From G963691835 sp963691835 (GTDB lineage Bacteria; Pseudomonadota; Alphaproteobacteria; Thalassobaculales; Thalassobaculaceae), in NCBI GenBank assembly GCA_963691835.1, contig OY829383.1, positions 4,526,001-4,590,000 of the forward strand: DNA of 64,000 nucleotides, in the 5' to 3' direction. The notes under the pieces are model-generated. The model saw only the letters and a program-made list of their open reading frames with translations, was not told the DNA's origin and did no database searches. This document shows positions 57,257 through 64,000 of the stretch, in pieces (the stretch's first letter is position 1; each line of letters begins with the position of its first letter). A program made the position numbers and the translations under genes.

Positions 57257-57997
57257 ATGACCACCGATTCGACCCGTGCGGAGAATCCTTTCCTCTCAAG
57301 CAAGCGTTATCTGATCGTCGACGACGAGCCGTTCACCCGTCATGTGATGGCCAGTGCCTTTCGCGGTTTCGGTTGCCGTAAGCTCGTATTTGCCGGTGAC
57401 GGCGTCGAGGCCATCCGCAAGCTGGAGAACGCCGGTGAGCGGATCGATTTTGTGCTTTCCGATTACCGAATGCCGAGAATGACCGGCCTGGAGTTGTTGA
57501 AGAGCATTCGGACCGGCGTTCGTGGCATCTCCAACAAGACCAGCTTCGGGCTCCTGACGGGCTACTCCGATCGTGAGATTGTCGGTGCCGCCTTCCGGCT
57601 CGACGTCGACTGTTTTCTAACCAAACCGATCTCCACCAACTCGCTGCGCGAGCGATTGGAGCATTGTCTCAACCAAGACCGGGCCCTGTCCTCCCCCGCT
57701 CAGTACGAAGCGGTGAACGTCGATCTGGACTTGGAAGCCAGCCCCTACAAGTCCGAGGAACCGGAACCGATCGGCGTTTCCAATACGGCTCCGAAAGGAC
57801 GAACCGCCACCTCAGGCACGCCTTTGGGACAAGTGCGCACCGGGTCCGTTTTGACACGCGATCTCAAAACGACCGGTGGACAGCTCATACTCGCGGAAGG
57901 TCAGGTCCTCTCGGAGCGGCTGATCGGGCTCCTTCGTCAGCTCAGCGACATCGACCCGTCTGTCATGAGAATCAACGTTTCCGCCCCTGAAGAGTGA
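57257..57997 (+). CDS. Response regulator with REC domain
   Basis: 246 aa; ATG at 57257 with GGAGACGG upstream. REC landmarks: YLIVDDEPFTRHVM, IDFVLSDYRMPRMTGLELL (phospho-Asp) and DCFLTKPIS (Lys). After a linker the C-terminal part has TRDLKTTGGQLILAEGQVLSERLIGLLRQL, a helical pattern usually seen next to HD-GYP outputs, though no HD-GYP domain is present. Phosphorylation partner unknown; kinases are encoded nearby. Confidence 0.9.
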   Translation: MTTDSTRAENPFLSSKRYLIVDDEPFTRHVMASAFRGFGCRKLVFAGDGVEAIRKLENAGERIDFVLSDYRMPRMTGLELLKSIRTGVRGISNKTSFGLLTGYSDREIVGAAFRLDVDCFLTKPISTNSLRERLEHCLNQDRALSSPAQYEAVNVDLDLEASPYKSEEPEPIGVSNTAPKGRTATSGTPLGQVRTGSVLTRDLKTTGGQLILAEGQVLSERLIGLLRQLSDIDPSVMRINVSAPEE

Positions 57998-58312
57998 TAT
58001 CGCTCGGGAGGTGTCCCGGCCACGGGGCTAGAGCGCTGGACCCTAAGCCCAGCCTTCGACGTACATGATTTCCATGTTTCGACGCTGGGAATCCTGGCGG
58101 AGAGTCATACTTACTGATACCGCCCCAGCTTCTGGCGACGGTCGTGACTGGACACTACAATGGTTGGGACCTAGCTGTTCTCGGGGGGCTTTTCGAGAAA
58201 CCCGGGTCTGGCCATCACGCCGTCTTTCGGATGGATGGGTAGAAGTGTATGCTGCGGGCCGAAACGGGGGGCTGGATCAGATACGTTGGTACATTCAAGC
58301 AATGACAATCCA
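57998..58312. other. Intergenic region with no supported gene
   Basis: About 315 bases; the longest frame (58065-58322) has no protein-like character and overlaps the next gene start. Confidence 0.4.
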
Positions 58313-58969
58313 ATGCCTGTGACCGAGCCCATTCGGATCATCCCGGCGCCCGAAGCGCCGGAAAAGACTCTGTCGAACATCCAGATCGACTCCGTCCTAT
58401 TCTTGGAAATGGGGGCGAGCGAAGCCGATCTTCTGGTCGAATGGGACCGGATGGGGCGCGTTCCTGGCTACCGGGATGTTGCTGAAGTCGTGTTTCCCCA
58501 AGGCGCGCTTCCAATCCCCGCCTTTCGCCATGAACAACACCGGGCGTTGGCTGAGCTTTGGAATGAGATCCAGCAACCGGACCGCTTGGTTCCCCTTCGT
58601 GAGTCTTTTGACGTCATGGATCTGTTCGGATCCGTGGCTCATTTGACCTTGGTTCAAGAGATCGACGATGGAACGGACTTTCATTACCGGGTTCAGGGCA
58701 GCGCGATCGCCCATCGGCACGCGCGGGAAATGACCGGCAAGCGCATGTCCGACTACGGCGGAGGCCCGGCCCTTCTCCATGGCCCTCTCTATCGGCGGGT
58801 GATTGACGAACGCCGGCCAATCTACTGCGAGCATTCCATCCCCTCGCCATCCGGCGAAACCGTCCAGCGTTGGTCCCGGATCTGCGTACCCCTTCTTGGC
58901 CCAAAGGATGGTGCTCACTTCGTGTTGAACTCCGCAGTCAATACCGAGTTGGATATCGTCCAGCGCTGA
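58313..58969 (+). CDS. PAS_5-type (DUF1488-like position) PAS domain protein
   Basis: 218 aa. The PAS_5 pattern is present: LAELWNEIQQPDRLVPLRESFDVMDLFGSVAHLTLVQEIDDGTDFHYRVQGSAIAHRHAREMTGKRMSDYGG and YRRVIDERRPIYCEHSIPSPSG, ending ICVPLLGPKDGAHFVLNSAV. Alphaproteobacteria carry many such stand-alone proteins of unclear signal. Start at 58313 is tentative because no good RBS is visible. The word DUF1488 is only a positional comparison; the PAS_5 assignment rests on the W and GxxxH patterns. Confidence 0.72.
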   Translation: MPVTEPIRIIPAPEAPEKTLSNIQIDSVLFLEMGASEADLLVEWDRMGRVPGYRDVAEVVFPQGALPIPAFRHEQHRALAELWNEIQQPDRLVPLRESFDVMDLFGSVAHLTLVQEIDDGTDFHYRVQGSAIAHRHAREMTGKRMSDYGGGPALLHGPLYRRVIDERRPIYCEHSIPSPSGETVQRWSRICVPLLGPKDGAHFVLNSAVNTELDIVQR

Positions 58970-59245
58970 CCTTACACGGCCGATCTCAGACGAGCCGGAT
59001 AGCGTTACTTGTCCCCGGGAGCGACGTTGGACGATTGATTGCACGTGCAAGCGGCGCGATTTTCAGCCAAAAGCCGCTGTAACTCTGAGCATACAAGCAA
59101 CAAAGATTCATAATTTGTTCAGATTGACCCGTTATTCTTTATACCTCAAAGAGACTTGAAACTTGCCCACGGCATTGGGGCGGACGGCTGAAACCGTCGA
59201 TCGGGCGCACGGCCCACGGACCTTCGCTCCAACAAGGACGGATCG

Positions 59246-59641
59246 ATGAAAAGGATTACCAGCGGAGCGGCGATCGCCCTCGTTTTGCTTTGGGCGATGA
59301 TCACCACGCCAGCGACCGCTGAGCCCAGCGACTGGGAGAAGCTTCAGCTCAAATCGGCCGTCACCCGCCACATCGGCTCGCACTCCGAAGATGGGACGTA
59401 TTTCTTCGTCAAACCGGAGACTGTCGAACTGCTGGAACTCAGTTTCGTGGCAATGCACCCGATAATCTTTCAGCATCCGAACGGGATGTTCGTCCTGTGC
59501 GCCGACTTTAAGAACGAACAGAAGAACAAGGTCCTGATTGATTACTACGTTCGCGAGATTGAAGGCTCCTACATCGTCCTCGCCTCGGTCGAAGGAAAGA
59601 GGTCGTTGCTCATGCGGCTGGCGGAGCGATTCAGGCTCTAA
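59246..59641 (+). CDS. Small exported hypothetical protein
   Basis: 131 aa with signal peptide KRITSGAAIALVLLWAMITTPATAE. The mature part (LKSAVTRHIGSHSEDGTYFFVKPETVELLELSFVAMHPIIFQH, CADFKNEQKNKVLIDYYVREIEGSYIVLASVEG) is a small alpha/beta unit. Not recognised; periplasmic location is inferred from the signal. Confidence 0.72.
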   Translation: MKRITSGAAIALVLLWAMITTPATAEPSDWEKLQLKSAVTRHIGSHSEDGTYFFVKPETVELLELSFVAMHPIIFQHPNGMFVLCADFKNEQKNKVLIDYYVREIEGSYIVLASVEGKRSLLMRLAERFRL

Positions 59642-59775
59642 ATTCAGACACCTGACTGACCGGACCTCCCTAAGGGTGCCATTGGACCGACCTGGATCAG
59701 CGACGAACAAATGCTAAAGAGCCGAGATCATTTTGGACGACCAAGATACTCATACAAAGGAATGACAACGGCTTG

Positions 59776-61542
59776 ATGTCGCTTATGTTGAACAAGAACA
59801 GATTTTACATTCTCCTCCCAATAATCAGCGTATTACTTGGTGTGCTGTTTGTTGGTTTTTTGTTTTCAATACATGTTGCGAAAGAGTATGAGAGTCATAA
59901 TCACCGAATTCGAATGATTGAATCGGTAAATAGTCTCGCATCAATCGCCCACGATAATCACGCTTCCTTACTGACAGAAGACACTGCTGAGGTCGGCTTT
60001 GCGCAGGTCATCACCAAAGACAGCTTACTTTATGATGTTGTTTCCGCACTCACCATCGATATGGGTACCGTGCTGTTGGCAATTAGGTTTGACGACTCTG
60101 TATACATGCACTCGAGAGGTTACCTTGAATCGGATTTTGAAAACTTCTCTAGCATAGTGAAATCGGGGAGCATCAAGGATCTGCAAGAAGCATATGGCAG
60201 TGATCAACACTATATTGATCAAATCTCTTTTGGGACGAATTTTCCATCGGAACTCACAGTCGTCTCCTCCATTGAACCCGCGCCCTTTATTCTTGACTTC
60301 GTGATTAACAAACTGTGGATCTTCCTGCTCGGCGTACTATTTATCTCAATGTTCATCGCTCTCGTCGCCTACCATTTCGCGCAAAACCGATATGACGAGG
60401 TGTTGTTCGAGCGGACTAGACTGAGCGATTTCGCGACATCTTCCTCAGACTGGTTTTGGGAGATGGATAGGGACCTTCGGTTCTCCTACTTCTCATCTCG
60501 GTTCACGAAAGTAACGGGCGTGCCGACCTCCTTGCTTCTCGGCGTGACGCGGGAGGAGAACGGCAATCCTGGAGCGTCCCCGGAGGATTGGATCAGACAT
60601 CTCGATGATCTGAAAACGCGTCGCCCATTCAAGAACTTCATTCACCCCCGAACGAAGCCCGACGGGCGGGTCGTGTGGCTGTCCATCAATGGCACGCCCG
60701 TGTTTGAGAACGGAAAATTTCTGGGCTACCGCGGTACCGGTTCCGACATCACCCGGCAGCGGGAAATGGAGAATCAGCTAACCGCCCTCAAAGAAGAAGC
60801 TGAGCGCGCAAACATGTCGAAGTCCGAGTTTCTGGCAAACATGAGCCACGAACTGAGGACGCCGTTGAACGCCGTCGTCGGGTACTCGGACGCCTTGAAG
60901 AGAGAGATGTTCGGGTCTCTCGGAAGCGAGAGGAACACCGATGCGCTCGCAATGATTCATCAGGCTGGAACGCATCTCGCCGAGCTTATCAATGACATAC
61001 TGGATATCTCGCGAATTGAGACCGGATCCATTGAGATTCAGGAAGATGAAGTGTCCTTGGCGAACATTGTCGCTGAAGTCATCGTTATGGTTCAACGCAA
61101 CGCCAAGGACCGACAAATCTCGATCGAAACAGATCTACCGGCCGACCTGCCACTGCTTCTTGCCGACCGTCTTCGTCTGAAACAAGTGCTGCTCAATCTT
61201 CTCAACAACGCCGTGAAATTCACACCGAATGGCGGGCGGATCTGCGTATCGAGCGCCATCGACATCAACGGGGATCTGAGTCTGGAAGTCACCGACACAG
61301 GCATCGGCGTGCGCGATGAGGACATTCCTTTGATCTTGGAACCCTTCGGTCAAGTCGCGAACGCGATGAGCCGGGAGCACGGCGGTGCTGGACTCGGCCT
61401 CCCAATTTGCCGATCATTGATCGAACTGCATGGTGGAGAACTGGCGTTCGAGAGTGACTTTGGCAAAGGAAGCCGGGTTCGTGCCACGTTCCCGGCCGCC
61501 CGCGTGATACCTGAGCGGCTCCGCGCGCACCTTGCCAGCTAG
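59776..61542 (+). CDS. PAS-containing sensor histidine kinase
   Basis: 588 aa from the ATG at 59776. Two TM helices (about 10-35 and 175-198) flank a periplasmic sensor of about 140 residues. A PAS domain follows (WFWEMDRDLRFSYFSSRFTKVTGVP ... GYRGTGSDITRQREMENQL), then HisKA with ANMSHELRTPLNAVVGYSDAL (phospho-His) and HATPase_c (NLLNNAVKFTPNGG, DTGIGVRDEDIPLILEPFGQ, GAGLGLPIC). The signal is unknown. The convergent CheY-like gene (61576) could be its partner. Confidence 0.93.
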   Translation: MSLMLNKNRFYILLPIISVLLGVLFVGFLFSIHVAKEYESHNHRIRMIESVNSLASIAHDNHASLLTEDTAEVGFAQVITKDSLLYDVVSALTIDMGTVLLAIRFDDSVYMHSRGYLESDFENFSSIVKSGSIKDLQEAYGSDQHYIDQISFGTNFPSELTVVSSIEPAPFILDFVINKLWIFLLGVLFISMFIALVAYHFAQNRYDEVLFERTRLSDFATSSSDWFWEMDRDLRFSYFSSRFTKVTGVPTSLLLGVTREENGNPGASPEDWIRHLDDLKTRRPFKNFIHPRTKPDGRVVWLSINGTPVFENGKFLGYRGTGSDITRQREMENQLTALKEEAERANMSKSEFLANMSHELRTPLNAVVGYSDALKREMFGSLGSERNTDALAMIHQAGTHLAELINDILDISRIETGSIEIQEDEVSLANIVAEVIVMVQRNAKDRQISIETDLPADLPLLLADRLRLKQVLLNLLNNAVKFTPNGGRICVSSAIDINGDLSLEVTDTGIGVRDEDIPLILEPFGQVANAMSREHGGAGLGLPICRSLIELHGGELAFESDFGKGSRVRATFPAARVIPERLRAHLAS

Positions 61543-61575
61543 CGCGGACCATGCGGCGATGGCTCATTCGACCCT

Positions 61576-61977
61576 CTAGTCGGCGAATGTCACCCCAACC
61601 GCTCGGCTGATCTGCTTCTTCACATCGTTCACCGACACCGGCTTGACGAGATAGCCGGACACTTTCAGCTTCCGCGCCATCATGACCTTTTCCTGATTGG
61701 CGTCAGACGTAAAGAACACAACCGGTGTGCTGGCGAGTTCCGGCTGATTCATGCCGCGTAACTTCGTAAGGAACTTGATCCCGTCAACAGGCTCCATGTG
61801 GATGTCGCACAGGATCAGGTCAGGCCGGATCATCAAGGCCTTCTTGAACCCTTCACCGCCGTCCTCGGCCTCCGAAATCTTATTGATCCGGAGACGGTTC
61901 AGGATCTGAAAGATGATCTTTCGGATGTAGGCCTCATCCTCAACGATCAGGATTCTTAGGTTTTCCGGTGTGACCAT
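61576..61977 (-). CDS. CheY-like response regulator
   Basis: 133 aa from the ATG at 61977. A single REC domain: LRILIVEDEAYIRKIIFQIL, PDLILCDIHMEPVDGIKFL (phospho-Asp), VVFFTSDANQEKVMMARKL and SGYLVKPVS. No output domain. It directly follows the hybrid kinase with HPt, so it is probably the receiver at the end of that phosphorelay. Confidence 0.92.
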   Translation of the reverse strand: MVTPENLRILIVEDEAYIRKIIFQILNRLRINKISEAEDGGEGFKKALMIRPDLILCDIHMEPVDGIKFLTKLRGMNQPELASTPVVFFTSDANQEKVMMARKLKVSGYLVKPVSVNDVKKQISRAVGVTFAD

Positions 61978-61987
61978 GAGATGACCG

Positions 61988-64000
61988 TCATTGGAGATAG
62001 TGTTTACACAGCGGTTCGACTTCGGTCTGCAGTTCGGCATAGGTGTCGGGGAGCACCTCCGCAAACATCTTCGCGGTTTCCGGATCTTCCGCATCCAGCA
62101 TGTCCTGGATATCGCCCATGATCTGACCCACACGCCGCGCGCCGATCGACAGGGATGCGCCCTTCTGCGCATGTGCGATCTTGCGGGCCTCGATGTGATC
62201 GTCCTTTGAGAGGGCGTCATCCAACGCCTCAATCCGCTCCTTGAGGGAGCCCAGAAACTCAACAACGAATTTAGCCGTGCCAGCATCGAACGACCCGAAA
62301 CTGTCTTCGAGTTGCAGAGGGTCAAAGACGTCCGGATCAACACTCGGCACTTCGGGTGCCAAAGGCTCGAGGGACTCGAAATCGGGCTGTTGGACGCCGC
62401 GCAATGGCAGCGCGTGCTCGAGATGAGAGAAGAGGACGGCCTCGAGCTTTGCCATCTCGATCGGTTTGCGAAGATAACCGTTCATACCGGCATCCAAGCA
62501 CTGTTGCTCCGTTTGGGGCAGCGCATCCGCTGTCAGTGCGACGATCGGGATCGCCTGTTCCACACTGTGCTCAGCTTCGGAGGTGCGGATCGCTGTTGTG
62601 AGTTCGAACCCATCCATCTTGGGCATATGAAAGTCTGTCAGAACCATGCCGTATGGATGCTGACCATAAAGCACGAGAGCCTCTTCGCCATTCGCCGCGA
62701 TGTCGTGCGCGAAGCCTAGGCGGCTCAGAATCCTGCGGATCACAATCTGATTGGTCTCGTTGTCCTCGGCCACCAGAATCGCGGCCCGGTGCTCATGCGC
62801 CGTTGCCATGTCGGGCGGCACATAAACGACCTGCTCGATCTCGTCTGAGATCGCATCGTCGCCAATCTCTGCCTTGCCAAGAGCGACCGCCGCCATGTGC
62901 CAAACCCGCCTCAAGCGGACCGGACAGGTGAGCGCGCCCTGCAGCATCATGTTCTCCCGGTCGAGCTCGTTCGCCCCCAAGGTCGATACGGCCGCATGGT
63001 AGGCCGTCAGAACGACCGGAAGACCGGAAAGGCCGTCCATTGCACTAAGCCGGGCAACATACGAACGGATGACGTGAAGACCCGGTTTCGCGTTGACCAA
63101 CACAAGATCCGGAGGACCTCCCAATCGCGCGAGAGCGTCCTCGAAAGAGGGCGTGTCAGAGAAAGCCGTCAGCGCCGTCTCCACTCCGGCGAGGCCACCA
63201 CTCCTGAAGTACCGGCAGAGAATCTCCCCTTCCCGCGAACCGTATCCCATCAAGAGAACACGCGCGGGCGAGATGTCATGGTCGGGCGTCATAGCCGGCT
63301 CGTCGACCTTGAGCGGCAACTCGAACCAGAAAGTTGACCCGTCGCCGGGCGCGCTCACAACGCCGATTTCGCCGCCCATCAACTCGCAGAGGCGTTTGCA
63401 GATCGACAAGCCCAGCCCCGTTCCGCCGTATTTCCGGGAGGTCGAGGAATCCGCCTGAGTGAATGCACTGAAGAGCTTGCCTTGTTGATCAATGGAGAGA
63501 CCAATTCCGGTATCGACGATCTCGAAGCGGATACGAACCTCACCGGAGCCGTTTGGATCACCCCCGACAACCGTCATCCGAAACTCGACGGTGCCCTCTT
63601 CGGTGAACTTGATCGCATTGCTTGCCAGGTTCAGCAGCAATTGACGAATGCGGTTGGGATCTCCTGTCAGCCGGCTGGGGATGGCCGCATCGACGTCGAC
63701 GAGGAAGTCGATCGACTTCTCCTCCGCCCTTGGGGCCATGAGGTCGGCTGTAGACTCGATCACATCGATCAGATCGAAGCTGATCTGTTCGATATCGAGC
63801 TTACCCGCTTCAATCTTGGAGAAATCCAGAATGTCGTTGATGACCGTCAGCAAGGCGTCCGCCGACTGCCGGATCGTCTTGGTCATGTTCCTCTGATCCG
63901 CCGTTAGACGGGTCTGATCCAGGATCTCGGACATGGACATCACGCCGTTCATCGGTGTGCGGATTTCATGGCTCATGGTGGCGAGGAAGTTGGCCTTCGT
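61988..64000 (-). CDS. Hybrid sensor histidine kinase with receiver and HPt domains, 5' end outside window
   Basis: About 670 residues are visible. Order: HisKA (FLATMSHEIRTPMNGVMSM), HATPase_c (LLLNLASNAIKFTEEG, DTGIGLSIDQQGKLFSAFTQADSSTSRKYGGTGLGLSICK), a degenerate receiver (RVLLMGYGSREGEILCRYF ... DLVLVNAKPG, lacking the acidic pocket), a true REC (ILVAEDNETNQIVIRRIL, GMVLTDFHMPKMDGFEL) and a C-terminal HPt (ARKIAHAQKGASLSIGA; HAQKG carries the phospho-His). The sensory N-terminus lies beyond 64000. Confidence 0.95.
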   Translation of the reverse strand, partial: TKANFLATMSHEIRTPMNGVMSMSEILDQTRLTADQRNMTKTIRQSADALLTVINDILDFSKIEAGKLDIEQISFDLIDVIESTADLMAPRAEEKSIDFLVDVDAAIPSRLTGDPNRIRQLLLNLASNAIKFTEEGTVEFRMTVVGGDPNGSGEVRIRFEIVDTGIGLSIDQQGKLFSAFTQADSSTSRKYGGTGLGLSICKRLCELMGGEIGVVSAPGDGSTFWFELPLKVDEPAMTPDHDISPARVLLMGYGSREGEILCRYFRSGGLAGVETALTAFSDTPSFEDALARLGGPPDLVLVNAKPGLHVIRSYVARLSAMDGLSGLPVVLTAYHAAVSTLGANELDRENMMLQGALTCPVRLRRVWHMAAVALGKAEIGDDAISDEIEQVVYVPPDMATAHEHRAAILVAEDNETNQIVIRRILSRLGFAHDIAANGEEALVLYGQHPYGMVLTDFHMPKMDGFELTTAIRTSEAEHSVEQAIPIVALTADALPQTEQQCLDAGMNGYLRKPIEMAKLEAVLFSHLEHALPLRGVQQPDFESLEPLAPEVPSVDPDVFDPLQLEDSFGSFDAGTAKFVVEFLGSLKERIEALDDALSKDDHIEARKIAHAQKGASLSIGARRVGQIMGDIQDMLDAEDPETAKMFAEVLPDTYAELQTEVEPLCKHYLQ

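Overview
The window is high-GC DNA from an alphaproteobacterium. The order mltB-like lytic transglycosylase, rlpA, D-alanyl-D-alanine carboxypeptidase, the phage-borne GcrA homologue and the PAS/two-component cluster all fit Rhodospirillales-like Alphaproteobacteria; this placement is inference. Host chromosome lies at both ends (1 to about 2894 and 56841 to 64000). Between them sits one prophage of 53,926 bp, inserted in the 3' end of a tRNA-Ser(TGA) gene and bounded by a perfect 20-bp direct repeat (2895-2914 and 56821-56840).

Prophage layout. (1) 2917-8082, leftward: tyrosine integrase next to attL, small phage proteins, a RecT-like annealing protein with a PD-(D/E)XK exonuclease partner, tiny membrane proteins and a short pentapeptide protein, almost all joined by 4-base ATGA overlaps. 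(2) 8100-11830, control region: structured leader hairpins, a rightward SLATT-like two-TM protein, and a clearly AT-rich immunity segment with an HTH/PAS-like protein, a GNAT-like protein, a leftward HTH repressor and a divergent HTH protein. Four copies of a GGATA-N4-TATCC-type palindrome mark probable operators. (3) 12048-18065, rightward early/replication: an RAYYNEIDP micro-ORF coupled to gcrA, RuvC-like resolvase, MT-A70 methylase, DnaB, DUF1376 protein. (4) 18130-22780, accessory: a C5-methylase stub, a BrnT/Xre toxin-antitoxin pair with two operator palindromes, a ParB-like protein and methyltransferase, and an opposing two-gene unit (unknown 332-aa protein plus DUF5131) behind a consensus-like promoter. 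(5) 22861-46487, late genes: HNH, HK97-type terminase, portal, ClpP-like protease, capsid, connectors, tail tube, tail chaperones with a GGGAAAC -1 frameshift site, a 1806-aa tape measure, tail tip, fibre, LamG-like protein, and a lysis cassette. The block is interrupted at 33410-34195 by a non-coding hairpin array fenced by two terminators.

(6) 46646-56690, accessory right arm: a 12-residue-repeat membrane protein that seems to have been inserted behind the DUF1353 gene, a second copy of the structured repeat, a truncated sulfonate-binding-protein gene, a secreted Vgb-like beta-propeller, an IS1380-family element, an 18-bp perfect inverted repeat around an unexplained 161-bp segment, and a tightly coupled leftward operon with a MazG-like protein and a PD-(D/E)XK protein.

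Right of attR is host DNA: a response regulator, a PAS_5-type protein, a small exported protein, a PAS sensor kinase, a CheY-like regulator and the 3' two-thirds of a hybrid kinase with HPt. The structural and replication modules look intact, so the prophage may be inducible; the best candidates for undescribed biology are the terminator-fenced hairpin array and its inverted relative, the control-region SLATT-like gene, and the promoter-driven DUF5131 unit.
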